Shown here piece after piece: positions 1-7,227 of a stretch of 8,915 nt of DNA. Origin of the DNA: Paracoccaceae bacterium. GTDB taxonomy: Bacteria > Pseudomonadota > Alphaproteobacteria > Rhodobacterales > Rhodobacteraceae. A program made the translations under genes and the position numbers. The stretch spans positions 1 through 8,915 of the forward strand of contig JAESRD010000161.1 of assembly GCA_016764835.1 (NCBI GenBank). The letters are read 5' to 3'. Position 1 is the stretch's first letter. The number at the start of each line of letters is the position of its first letter. The notes below the pieces were generated by a model. It had not been told where the DNA came from. It worked only from the letters and a program-made list of their open reading frames with translations, and did not search any database.

Positions 1-255
1 ATGGGCGTCATCCCGTTTGAGTTTGTCGGCGACACCCGCAAGAGCCTCAACCTCAAAGGCGACGAGACGGTCTCAATCTCCGGCCTCGACACGATCGAGC
101 CGCTGCAGGAAGTGCCCTGCACCATCACTTACGCCGATGGCACAGAAAAGGTCATTACCCTGAAATGCCGGATCGATACGGCGATTGAAGTTGAATATGT
201 CGAGCATGGCGGCGTGTTGCACTACGTGCTGCGCAACTTGGCCAAATCAGCCTAA
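1..255 (+). CDS. acnA: Aconitate hydratase, C-terminal fragment (5' end outside the window)
   Basis: This is the end of the swivelling fourth domain of a cytosolic-type aconitase, the TCA-cycle enzyme that isomerises citrate to isocitrate with a 4Fe-4S cluster. The 84 visible residues begin MGVIPFEF and continue with GDTRKSLNLKGDE, then ITYADGTEKVITLKCRIDT and HGGVLHYVLRNL, a typical AcnA/IRP-type tail. The reading frame is open from base 1, so the ATG there is an internal methionine rather than the start. AcnA proteins are about 900 residues, so roughly nine tenths of the gene lies to the left. The cluster-binding cysteines are not in this part. The gene ends in TAA at 253-255 and a terminator follows at once. 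In Rhodobacterales acnA is often found beside the ccm cluster, as here. The identification is recognition of the family, not a search. Confidence 0.93.
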   Translation: MGVIPFEFVGDTRKSLNLKGDETVSISGLDTIEPLQEVPCTITYADGTEKVITLKCRIDTAIEVEYVEHGGVLHYVLRNLAKSA

Positions 256-258
256 TCC

Positions 259-295
259 AAAAGCCCGGCAGTCACACCTAATTGCCGGGCTTTTT
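259..295 (+). terminator. Bidirectional intrinsic terminator after acnA
   Basis: Perfect inverted repeat: GCCCGGCA at 263-270 and TGCCGGGC at 283-290, separated by a 12-nt loop. The stem is flanked by AAAA (259-262) and TTTTT (291-295), which extends the pairing and gives a U-tract on both strands. It starts four bases after the acnA stop. It would also stop transcription arriving on the minus strand through the sulfotransferase pseudogene, whose remnant ends at 302. Confidence 0.9.
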
Positions 296-301
296 GCTGC
301 C

Positions 302-1320
302 CTACGAATATATGTCAGGCAGTTTTAGCCCCGGATCCGGCAGCTCCGCAAAATCCTCAAACATCTGCGCCAAAACCGCTATCTGCTCCGGCCCCGGTCA
401 CCGCCGTAGTTGGCAGATCGCAATGTTCAAACAACCGGCCCAGCGATGCCAGCCGATCATTGTTCAGCTCATCATAACTCATCGCCAAAAACGGCACACC
501 AGCCCGCAAGCTCTGAGCATAATGCGCCGTGCAAAATGCCCAAACAGGCACGAATGACAGCTCAGACCCAATCACCTCCTTGCTGATATAAGGCTAAAAG
601 TCCTTCGGATCAGACGCCGCTGTCAAAGCAGTCCAAACATCCGTCCGCGCCCCCTCAGCCAATGTCTCCGGCCAGCCAATGTCTCCGGCACACCAAATTT
701 GCGCGCCATCTGATAGAATGACGCCGCCCAGCCAATCGCCTCGCGATAAAGAAAAACAAATGCCGCATCCGGCAAGGCTTCGTAATAAATATCAGCCTAA
801 AACAATGCCTGACTATGAAACTTCAGCGCCTGCACATCCGCATTCTTACCGCTCGGTTGCCGATGTATCAGCCGCACCATCGCCCGAATAAGCCGCACAA
901 TCTGCGCCCGGTCAAACCCCTGTCGCTGCGCCGGAAGATAACTATCCACAATCAGCTGTGCAAATGCATAAGGCTCAGACAGGCTCCAAACATCAGGCAG
1001 CTCGCTCAAAACATTTGACACCAGCGTCGAGCCACAGCGCCCAATATTAAACACCAAGATACCCCTCGAAGGCCCGTCCAACGCGGCGGCCAATGTCTCA
1101 ATCTCACCCAGCGGCACCGTCATCAACCGCAGCGCTTTTGACAGGTCCGTCCCCGCAGGAAGCTCCACAAAAAGCGCCGTCCCATTCGCCTTATCCAGCC
1201 CATAAAGTGACCAGTTCTGCGCCTCAACCACCCGAGAAGCATCCGCCTCAACCGGGCCACCAAGCACAAAATCATCAAGTGACGCCCAAGCCTCGTGCTT
1301 GTTAGTGCCTTGAATTTCAT
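302..1320 (-). pseudogene. Degraded sulfotransferase-family gene
   Basis: Three collinear pieces together resemble one PAPS-dependent sulfotransferase of about 330 residues. Piece one (about 1355-800) includes IYEIQGTNKHEAW and the P-loop-like FNIGRCGSTLVSNVL (about 1010-1051), the usual 5'-phosphosulfate-binding signature, then SEPYAFAQLIVD and ALKFHSQALF. It hits an in-frame TAG at 797-799, after which the frame still reads ADIYYEALPDAAFVFLYRE, where family members have their conserved arginine region. A 17-bp tandem duplication (656-689) then shifts the frame. Removing one copy restores VPETLAEGARTDVWTALTA and meets a second TAG at 594-596, followed by SELSFVPVWAFCTAHYAQSL and VPFLAMSYDEL. 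A third shift near 388-405 is needed to reach PEQIAVLAQMFEDFAELPD and the final TAG at 302-304. The 5' end is unclear: the only ATG, at 1320, is in a different frame from IYEIQGTNKHEAW, and no Shine-Dalgarno is visible, so the start may be lost or shifted too. It lies downstream of ccmG on the same strand. Family identity is fairly sure, the substrate is unknown. Confidence 0.85.
656..689. repeat. 17-bp perfect tandem duplication inside the sulfotransferase pseudogene
   Basis: The sequence CAGCCAATGTCTCCGGC occurs twice in direct succession, at 656-672 and 673-689, with no mismatch. Because 17 is not a multiple of three it shifts the reading frame. Deleting one copy in silico joins VPETLA on one side to EGARTDVWTALTA on the other, which reads as continuous protein. 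That the two copies are identical suggests the duplication is recent. Confidence 0.95.
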
Positions 1321-1439
1321 AAATAAATGAGCTCGCGCCTAAAACCTTTTGCCTGCAAAATCAGCAAAACCAGCGGCGCAGGCGCACCCGGTCAATAAGC
1401 GCCCCCCAACACGCCGCGCATGCGGCAAGAGCGGTGGGT

Positions 1440-1985
1440 TTACCCGCCCTCTGCCGCGCGCAATGCCGGCAAAAAGCTCTGCTCATATTGGCTGCCAACC
1501 AGCGGCCCAACATAGCGAAACTGCACCACACCATCTGGGCCAATGATAAATGTTTCCGGTGGCGCCGTCACACCCCAGTCAATCGCCAGGCGGCCGCGCG
1601 GGTCAAACCCGGTGGCAAAAAACGGGTTCCCCTCATCTTCCAGATAGGCAATCGCCTTATCCGCCTCATCGCGAAAGTTAATGCCAGCAACCCGGTATCC
1701 CTGATCAGCCAGCGCCTGCAATGTCGGGTGCTCTGCCCGGCAAGGCGGGCACCAGCTGGCCCAGAAATTCACAATCGTTATCTCACCGCTGGCAAGATCA
1801 TCCGCGCTGAGCAGCGCCAGCCCCGGCAATCCCTGCTCTGGCAAAGCGGGCGCTTGACGGCCAATCATCATTGAGGGCAGATCATCGGGGTTTTCACGCA
1901 TCATCCCGGCCACAAACAGCCCGGCCATTGCGGCAAAAATTGCCGGGGGCAAAAACACCAGCGGTCGAAATTTAGCCATTGTCAT
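1440..1985 (-). CDS. ccmG: CcmG/DsbE thiol:disulfide interchange protein
   Basis: A membrane-anchored periplasmic thioredoxin-like protein of 181 residues that keeps the CXXCH cysteines of apocytochrome c reduced before haem attachment; its own electrons normally come from CcdA or DsbD. Residues 8-28 form an uncleaved signal anchor. The thioredoxin fold follows, with active site WCPPC at 78-82 (C79 and C82), VNFWASW before it, and GVTAPPETF at 138-146, the counterpart of the family's GVYGxPET loop carrying the cis-proline. Length is usual for the family (about 175-185). The ATG at 1985 gives MTMAKFRP; a second ATG at 1979 (MAKFRP) is equally possible. Either start overlaps the ccmD end (14 or 8 nt), which points to translational coupling. 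It is the last intact gene of the operon; no convincing terminator is visible after it. Confidence 0.95.
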   Translation of the reverse strand: MTMAKFRPLVFLPPAIFAAMAGLFVAGMMRENPDDLPSMMIGRQAPALPEQGLPGLALLSADDLASGEITIVNFWASWCPPCRAEHPTLQALADQGYRVAGINFRDEADKAIAYLEDEGNPFFATGFDPRGRLAIDWGVTAPPETFIIGPDGVVQFRYVGPLVGSQYEQSFLPALRAAEGG

Positions 1986-2121
1986 CCTCAGCCTGTTTGA
2001 GCGCCGCGGCCGCTTTGCGCGCTTGGCGCAAGCTCAGCCATGTCACCGCCGCCAAAAGGCTAAGCGCCACCGCATAAGCGCCAATAACTTCGACAGCATA
2101 TTTGCCCAATAATTCAGTCAC
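1972..2121 (-). CDS. ccmD: CcmD haem exporter small subunit
   Basis: A 49-residue protein starting with GTG and reading MTELLGKYAVEVIGAYAV, then a hydrophobic stretch ALSLLAAVTWLSL (about 18-31), then a basic tail RQARKAAAALKQAEDD. This is the CcmD pattern: one membrane segment with a charged cytoplasmic C-terminus. CcmD joins CcmABC and helps release haem-loaded CcmE from CcmC. The GTG shares its first G with the TAG stop of ccmC (TAGTG), and the end overlaps ccmG by up to 14 nt, so it is wedged between its neighbours exactly where ccmD is expected. Sequence conservation of CcmD is weak, so position and topology carry much of the call. Confidence 0.9.
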   Translation of the reverse strand: MTELLGKYAVEVIGAYAVALSLLAAVTWLSLRQARKAAAALKQAEDDNG

Positions 2122-2855
2122 TATACCCGCGCCCTTTGTGCCCGCTGGCGCAGCGCCCGCGCCCGGCGAATGGCAATCTCCGTTCTGGTGCGCAGCAGAA
2201 CAAGCGCCACAAACAGCAAGAAAAACCCGGCCATCGACACCAGCAACGGATAGTAAAACACATCTGCCACATGCTCCTCAGCATCCATGCTCAGCGACGC
2301 GCCCTGATGCAGGCCTTGGTTCCAGAAGTTCACCGCATAGCGCGACAGAACCGCAAAAACCGAGCCGACAATGCACAAAACAGATGTTAAATCAGCCGCC
2401 GTATCGGGGTCATCAATCGCCGCCCAAAGCGCCAGATAGCCGCCATAGAAAAGGAACAAGATCAGAAATGAAGTCAGCCGTGGGTCCCAAACCCAATAGG
2501 TGCCCCAGATCGGCTGGCCCCAGATCATGCCAGTAAACAGCGCAATCAGCGTCATGGTTATGCCCACCGGAGCCGCCGCTTTGGCCGCCAGCGCTGACAC
2601 ATGGTGCCGCCGCACCAGCCAGACCAGCGAGGCCACCAGCATCATAAACCAAGCGTTTATCGCCATCAGCGCCGCCGGCACATGCAGGTAGATGATCTTG
2701 ACCGTCGCCCCTTGGCGGTAATCTTCCGGCGTAAAGAAGAACCCCCAAATCAGAGACACGGCCAAACACAGCCCCGCCAGCGCCATAACCCAAGGGATCA
2801 GCGGCGTGACCGTCTGCGTAAACTTCTTCGGATTTGCATATTCCCAGATCGACAT
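2121..2855 (-). CDS. ccmC: CcmC haem-handling membrane protein
   Basis: An inner-membrane protein of 244 residues that presents haem to the chaperone CcmE in the periplasm (system I cytochrome c maturation). The tryptophan-rich haem-binding motif WGTYWVWDPRLTS lies at 117-129. The two histidines expected to ligate haem are H58 (in IIYLHVPAA) and H183 (in NFWNQGLHQG). Six hydrophobic segments can be seen, roughly at 20-41, 58-80, 94-112, 129-146, 156-173 and 200-222. Length matches the family (about 240). The ATG at 2855 (MSIWEYANPKKF) has an AAGGA Shine-Dalgarno five bases upstream. It is separated from ccmB by 79 nt, the widest gap in the operon, and overlaps ccmD by one base. Confidence 0.97.
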   Translation of the reverse strand: MSIWEYANPKKFTQTVTPLIPWVMALAGLCLAVSLIWGFFFTPEDYRQGATVKIIYLHVPAALMAINAWFMMLVASLVWLVRRHHVSALAAKAAAPVGITMTLIALFTGMIWGQPIWGTYWVWDPRLTSFLILFLFYGGYLALWAAIDDPDTAADLTSVLCIVGSVFAVLSRYAVNFWNQGLHQGASLSMDAEEHVADVFYYPLLVSMAGFFLLFVALVLLRTRTEIAIRRARALRQRAQRARV

Positions 2856-2934
2856 ATGTTTCCTTAACGTGGCCCGCAGCCCGGCTCAATGAGCGATTTT
2901 GCGGCCCGCCGCAGATTATGCACGATACTATTGC

Positions 2935-3591
2935 TCACCGCAGATTAACCCGCAATGCGGCAGAGGTGGCAAATGGTAAAAGCGCAATTGTTCCAGCGGT
3001 GATCGCCCCGAGCATCAAGAGCGGCGTGCTCACGCTCAGCCCTGCGGCCCCCCGGCGCGCGGCCTCGGCGCCAAATATCAGCACCGGCACATAAAGCGGC
3101 AGCACGATCAGCGACAGCAACAACCCGCCCCGCCGGATGCCCACCGTCAACGCCGCGCCAAATGTGCCGATCATCGACAAAGCCGGGGTGCCAATCAGCA
3201 GCGAGATAAACAGCCATACCATGCCAGCCTTTGGCAAGTTCAGCAGCGGGCCGAGCAAGGGGGCTGCTACCACCAGCGGCAGCCCGGTGGTCAGCCAATG
3301 TGCCGCCGCCTTGGCCAGCGCCAGCGCCTCGCCCGGCAACGGCGCTGTGGCCAAGAGCGGCAATGAGCCGTCTTCAAGATCAAGCGCAAATATCCGGCCG
3401 AGCGACAGCAGCGCCGCCAGCAATGCCGCAACCCAGAACATGCCAGGTGCGATCCGCGCCAAAAGCGCAGGCTCTGGCCCAACACCAAAAGGCACCAGCA
3501 TGATCACAATCAGAAAGAAAACCAGCCCAAGCCCAAAACCGCCACCCGCTCGAAACGCCAACCGCAGGTCGCGCAACAAAACCGCCCTCAC
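2935..3591 (-). CDS. ccmB: CcmB ABC transporter permease for cytochrome c maturation
   Basis: A 218-residue multi-spanning permease that pairs with the ATPase CcmA in the CcmABCD complex; ATP use releases haem-charged CcmE from CcmC. Recognisable family features are [13 protein letters not shown] at 7-19, [19 protein letters not shown] at 66-84 (the conserved D-x-x-DGSL loop) and [17 protein letters not shown] at 161-177. About six membrane segments are visible (near 20-34, 51-68, 102-120, 125-150, 155-175 and 190-212). Length equals the usual 218-222. The start is GTG at 3591, overlapping the ccmA stop as GTGA, so the two are probably made in equal amounts by translational coupling. Confidence 0.96.
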   Translation of the reverse strand: MRAVLLRDLRLAFRAGGGFGLGLVFFLIVIMLVPFGVGPEPALLARIAPGMFWVAALLAALLSLGRIFALDLEDGSLPLLATAPLPGEALALAKAAAHWLTTGLPLVVAAPLLGPLLNLPKAGMVWLFISLLIGTPALSMIGTFGAALTVGIRRGGLLLSLIVLPLYVPVLIFGAEAARRGAAGLSVSTPLLMLGAITAGTIALLPFATSAALRVNLR

Positions 3592-4199
3592 AAAAACGCC
3601 TCATCGCTGCCATAGCCGCCGCCAACCGCCTTAAACGGCGACAGGTCCAGTTCTGGCGCGTCAATGCCGAGGTCAATATGGGTGGCGATCACGGCGCAGC
3701 CGCCCTGCGCCAAATGTTGCGCCACCAGCCATGCGGCAAAGCGTTTCACCGAGAACCGGTCGAGCGAAACCGTTGGCTCATCAAGCAGCATCACCTTGCG
3801 CCCGCTGACCATCAGCCGCGCCAGCCCGACCCGCCGCTTTTGCCCGGCCGATAATGTGCCCGCCGCCCGGTCGCGCAGATCAACCAGATCGAACGCCGCC
3901 AAAACATCATCCGACAGCGTACCGCCATGCAGCTCAGCCCAAAACTCTAGGTTTTCCGTCACCGTCAGCGCGGCTTTGATCCCATCAGCATGGCTGGCAA
4001 AACACGCCGCCTCGCCCGCGCCCACAACCTCACCGCTGCCCGGCTCTTGCAGCCCGGCCATTGTGCGCAACAAAGTGGTTTTGCCGATGCCATTTGGCCC
4101 GCGCAAGATCAGCGCCTCGCCAACGCCAACGCTAAACGAGACCCCTTCCAACACCGCCGCGCCTCCGCGCAGACAGCTCAGATCGCGAACTTCAAGCAT
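3588..4199 (-). CDS. ccmA: CcmA haem-exporter ATP-binding protein
   Basis: The cytoplasmic ATPase of the CcmABCD complex, 203 residues, family-typical length. Walker A is GPNGIGKTT at 34-42, the ABC signature is LSAGQKRR at 116-123, Walker B is VMLLDEP at 136-142 with catalytic E141, the D-loop SLD follows at 145-147, and the switch histidine is H174 in IATH. The ATG at 4199 overlaps the stop of the upstream Mth938-like gene by one base (TGATG), and its own stop overlaps the ccmB start (GTGA). The system-I ccm genes downstream make the assignment firm, as the protein alone could be taken for a generic small ABC ATPase. Confidence 0.96.
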   Translation of the reverse strand: MLEVRDLSCLRGGAAVLEGVSFSVGVGEALILRGPNGIGKTTLLRTMAGLQEPGSGEVVGAGEAACFASHADGIKAALTVTENLEFWAELHGGTLSDDVLAAFDLVDLRDRAAGTLSAGQKRRVGLARLMVSGRKVMLLDEPTVSLDRFSVKRFAAWLVAQHLAQGGCAVIATHIDLGIDAPELDLSPFKAVGGGYGSDEAFL

Positions 4200-4552
4200 C
4201 AGACCGTCAGCAAGGCCGCACCAATGCGCCGCCCCTCTGAAAGCAATACATTATAGGTACGCGCCGCCGCAGCCGAGGCCATAGGCTCGGCCGCCACCCC
4301 GGCGCTTTGCAGCGCTTCTTTGAGCGGTTTTGGCAAATAGGCGGTCTCGGCCCCGGTGCCAATGAACAGCACATCAACCTTGGCCCCAATGGCCAACAGA
4401 ACGTCAACATCTTCGTAGCCGCCCCAGTCGCTTAGGCCGTTTGGCCCGAGCGCTACTGCATTGCGGATCACCTTGCCGCCAATGCGCCAAAACCCCGGCC
4501 CATAGCCGTCAATGGGAAGAGCATCGGTAAAGACAACTTCATTTATCCGCAT
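4199..4552 (-). CDS. Mth938-like (DUF498/NDUFAF3-like) domain protein
   Basis: A soluble 117-residue protein of the Mth938/DUF498 family (alpha/beta fold, no catalytic site known). Family landmarks seen are [15 protein letters not shown] at 12-26, [11 protein letters not shown] at 59-69 followed by [10 protein letters not shown], and the C-terminal [19 protein letters not shown] at 91-109, where members share an A-A-x-RTYN-x-L-x-x-E-x-R core. The eukaryotic member NDUFAF3 is a mitochondrial complex I assembly factor; whether the bacterial protein does the same is inference. It follows secF by 27 nt, has a perfect AGGAGG site, and overlaps ccmA by one base, so it is translationally coupled to cytochrome maturation. 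The family call is confident, the function is not. Confidence 0.9.
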   Translation of the reverse strand: MRINEVVFTDALPIDGYGPGFWRIGGKVIRNAVALGPNGLSDWGGYEDVDVLLAIGAKVDVLFIGTGAETAYLPKPLKEALQSAGVAAEPMASAAAARTYNVLLSEGRRIGAALLTV

Positions 4553-4557
4553 TGCTG

Positions 4558-4563
4558 CCTCCT
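4558..4563 (-). promoter_or_regulatory. Consensus Shine-Dalgarno of the Mth938-like gene
   Basis: AGGAGG read on the minus strand, five bases before the ATG at 4552. It is the only full-consensus site among the operon genes, and supports that start. Confidence 0.8.
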
Positions 4564-4579
4564 ATGATGGCCCAGTATT

Positions 4580-5548
4580 CTAAGCGTCGATATCAGCAAA
4601 CTGATTGCCGGTTGGCTTTTTAGTCTTGTCCCAGTCGCGCTTCACGCCCAGCAACAGCACAATGTTTTCAGCGATATAGATTGACGAATATGTGCCAACG
4701 ACAATGCCCCAAGTGATGGCAAAAACAAAGCCGCGGATCACATCGCCGCCCAACACCAGAAGTGCGATCAGCGCCACCAAAGTGGTCACAGATGTCATCA
4801 CCGTGCGGCTCAGCGTCTCGTTGACCGACAGGTTAAGCAGGTCCAGCAGCGGCTTGGTTTTATACTTGCGCAGGTTCTCACGCGCCCGGTCAAACACCAC
4901 CACTGTGTCATTAATCGAATAGCCAACGATGGTCAGCAATGCGGCAATGATCGCCAGATCAAACTTGATCTGAAACAGCGCGAAGATGCCAATGGTCAGC
5001 CCAACATCATGGATCAAGGCCACAATAGCGCCCAGCGCAAACTGCCATTCAAACCGCAGCCAGATATAGAGCACAATCGCCGCCAGCGCGCCGACAACCG
5101 CCAGCACAGCCGTTTGGATCAACTCGCCCGATACTTTGGGCCCCACACTGTCCACCGCCGGAAATGTCATGGCCGGATCAATGCCGCGCAGAGCTTCTTG
5201 CACCGCAGCAACAGTTTCCGTGCCAACGCTTTCATCACCGTCTTGCGCCTGAATGCGCACAATCGCCACATGTTGCGTTTCGGTAAAGTTAGGGTCGCGC
5301 ACTTCAGTTATCGCAATATCGCCAAGGTCCAAAACCTCAAGCGCCGCGCGATAGTCGCCGGTATCAACCGCAATAACCGACTGGGTGCGGATCGTCGTGC
5401 CGCCGCGAAAGTCGATGCCGTAATTCAGCCCCATCATCAAAAACACAACCACCGAGGCAATGAGCAAAAGCACAGAGCCGCCGAAGGTTACTTTCGAGAA
5501 GCGGAAGAAATCGTAATTGGTGTCCTGAGGGACTAAGCGCAAACGCAT
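4580..5548 (-). CDS. secF: Protein translocase subunit SecF
   Basis: A 322-residue inner-membrane subunit of SecDF, which uses the proton gradient to pull exported proteins through SecYEG. The first membrane segment is at about 21-40, followed by the signature GLNYGIDFRGGT at 40-51. A periplasmic domain reaches to about 140, ending in DSVGPKVSGEL (133-143). Five membrane segments follow (about 144-163, 170-190, 197-216, 250-268 and 271-300), with the conserved YSINDTVVVFDRARENLRK at 210-228 and NETLSRTVMTS at 243-253. The charged residues of this core are where the family's proton path lies. Length is normal. It starts three bases after the secD stop, with AGAGG inside the secD end as ribosome site. 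Two basic/acidic residues alternate in the short cytoplasmic tail. Confidence 0.97.
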   Translation of the reverse strand: MRLRLVPQDTNYDFFRFSKVTFGGSVLLLIASVVVFLMMGLNYGIDFRGGTTIRTQSVIAVDTGDYRAALEVLDLGDIAITEVRDPNFTETQHVAIVRIQAQDGDESVGTETVAAVQEALRGIDPAMTFPAVDSVGPKVSGELIQTAVLAVVGALAAIVLYIWLRFEWQFALGAIVALIHDVGLTIGIFALFQIKFDLAIIAALLTIVGYSINDTVVVFDRARENLRKYKTKPLLDLLNLSVNETLSRTVMTSVTTLVALIALLVLGGDVIRGFVFAITWGIVVGTYSSIYIAENIVLLLGVKRDWDKTKKPTGNQFADIDA

Positions 5549-5551
5549 GGG

Positions 5552-7213
5552 CTAAACCTCTATCGTCTTGGGCCGGGTGCGCTCAAACCAGAGCACAATC
5601 AGCAAACGGGTGACAAAGATCGCGGTAAAGACCGACGTGATGATCCCCAGCCCCAGCGTGATAGCGAAGCCGCGCACAGGGCCAGAGCCCAGCGCGAACA
5701 AGATAAACGCCGTGATCAATGTGGTAATATTAGCATCAACAATCGCCGACAAGGCGCGCTGATAGCCCAGCTCAATCGCCCGCGCCGGGCCCTTGGCTGT
5801 CTTTAGCTCCTCGCGTATGCGCTCATAGACCAGCACATTGGCGTCCACGGCCATGCCGATGGTCAGCACGATCCCGGCAATGCCCGGCAGCGTGAGCGTC
5901 GCGCCAATCATCGACAATATGCCGAAGATCAAGCCAAGGTTGATCACAAGGGCGATATTGGCAAACACGCCAAACAACCCGTAGCTCAGCAACATAAAGA
6001 CGATAACGGCGAGGCCACCGACAATTGCAGCCAGCTTACCGGCGTCAATCGAGTCCTGCCCCAGCTCTGGGCCAACCGTGCGCTCCTCAAGAAAGATCAG
6101 CTCAGCTGGCAGCGCGCCAGCCCGCAGCAAAATCGCTAGGCTGGTTGATTCCTCAGCAGAGAACGAGCCGCTGATAATCCCCGATCCGCCGGGGATATGG
6201 CTGCGAATAACCGGCGCCGAGATCACTTCGCCATCAAGCACAATCGCAAAGGGCGAATTGATGTTTGCGGCGGTATAATCGCCAAAGGCCCGCGCCCCGG
6301 CCGGGTTAAACCGGAAGCTCACTGCCGGGCTGCCGTTCTGATCAAAGTCAGGCTGGGCATCGACAAGCTCTTCGCCGGTCACAACCGGGCTGCGCTCCAG
6401 CACATAGAACACGCCCTCATCTTCGAGCGAGGGCAGCAGTTCTTCGGTCGTGCCCACTTGCGCATTGGCATTCGTGGTTTGGCGCACCACCGGCTGAAAG
6501 GTCAGCTGCGCGGTTTTGCCAATAAGGTCTTTGACCTCTTGCGCCGAGCCAACGCCCGGCACTTGTATAAGAATTCGCCGCTCGCCTTGGCGGACAATGC
6601 TTGGCTCACGCGTGCCAACTTCATCAATCCGACGCCGCACAATCTCAAGCGCCTGGCGCACGGTGCGGTCGTCAGAGGCCAGCATTTCAGCCTCGCTCAG
6701 CGCGACGGTAATCAGTGGCCCAACATTGCTCACCTCAAGATCAGAGGTGCCAATGGCCGTTAGCGACGACACTGGCCGCGACAGCCCCCGCACCAGCTCA
6801 AGCGCCCGCGGCATGCCGTCAACCTGCGAAATCCGCACCGTTAGCACATCATCAGGGCCGTCTTCTTTGGTAACCAGCCCAACAACATCGCGTTGCGCCG
6901 CCAACAGGTCACGCACTTCAGGCCAAAGCGCCTCCATGCGGCTGGCATACACATCTTCAACCTGAACTTCGGCCAAAAGATGCGCGCCACCGCGCAGGTC
7001 TAGCCCAAGATTGATAAGCCCCGATGGCAGGAAGGACGGCCAGCGCGCGGCCGCCTCCTCCAGCTCGGGCCCGCTCAGCCCAGACGCTATCGCTGCCCGG
7101 GCCGCATTGGCGCTTTCAACACGCGAATAGAAGAAGTTCGGCGATGCCAGCAGCAACCCACCCAGGCATACCGCCCAGATAAGGATCCGCCGCCAGAGGG
7201 GGATATCAAGCAT
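5552..7213 (-). CDS. secD: Protein translocase subunit SecD
   Basis: The larger SecDF subunit, 553 residues, acting with SecF on the periplasmic side of the translocon. Membrane segment one is at about 8-24. The family motif LGLDLRGGAHLL is at 69-80. The large periplasmic P1 domain contains RRRIDEVGTREPSIVRQG (193-210) and IVLDGEVISAPVIRSHI (324-340), then GSGIISGSFS (343-352) and RTVGPELGQDSI (378-389). The C-terminal core has five membrane segments from about 393 to 543 with TIGMAVDANVLVYERIREEL at 451-470; D457 is in the position of the essential aspartate of the proton path. The ATG at 7213 follows the yajC stop by 14 nt, with only a weak GGA site, which fits coupling to yajC. Length is usual for alphaproteobacteria. 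Confidence 0.97.
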   Translation of the reverse strand: MLDIPLWRRILIWAVCLGGLLLASPNFFYSRVESANAARAAIASGLSGPELEEAAARWPSFLPSGLINLGLDLRGGAHLLAEVQVEDVYASRMEALWPEVRDLLAAQRDVVGLVTKEDGPDDVLTVRISQVDGMPRALELVRGLSRPVSSLTAIGTSDLEVSNVGPLITVALSEAEMLASDDRTVRQALEIVRRRIDEVGTREPSIVRQGERRILIQVPGVGSAQEVKDLIGKTAQLTFQPVVRQTTNANAQVGTTEELLPSLEDEGVFYVLERSPVVTGEELVDAQPDFDQNGSPAVSFRFNPAGARAFGDYTAANINSPFAIVLDGEVISAPVIRSHIPGGSGIISGSFSAEESTSLAILLRAGALPAELIFLEERTVGPELGQDSIDAGKLAAIVGGLAVIVFMLLSYGLFGVFANIALVINLGLIFGILSMIGATLTLPGIAGIVLTIGMAVDANVLVYERIREELKTAKGPARAIELGYQRALSAIVDANITTLITAFILFALGSGPVRGFAITLGLGIITSVFTAIFVTRLLIVLWFERTRPKTIEV

Positions 7214-7227
7214 GTCAGGTTCCGGCT

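Noticed and set aside
679..891. Small plus-strand frames across 282-1305
   Set aside because: They are antisense to the sulfotransferase remnant and rich in P, H, Q and R, the usual shadow composition; none has a ribosome site or known motif.
1413..1426. Hairpin GCCGC-GCAT-GCGGC after ccmG as an operon terminator
   Set aside because: The stem is only five pairs and no T-tract follows on the minus strand, so it does not qualify as an intrinsic terminator.
2413..2889. Minus-strand 158-codon frame overlapping ccmC in another frame
   Set aside because: ccmC in its own frame has the WWD motif, both haem histidines and a good ribosome site; the alternative is glycine-rich and featureless.
3664..4284. 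Long plus-strand open frame of 206 codons antisense to ccmA
   Set aside because: It lies opposite ccmA and its overlap partners, has no recognisable motif, and arises from the GC-rich codon pattern of the true gene, which carries all ABC ATPase motifs.
6197..6763. Plus-strand open frame of 188 codons antisense to secD
   Set aside because: It covers the SecD periplasmic domain on the other strand and reads as low-complexity R/H/A-rich protein without family features.
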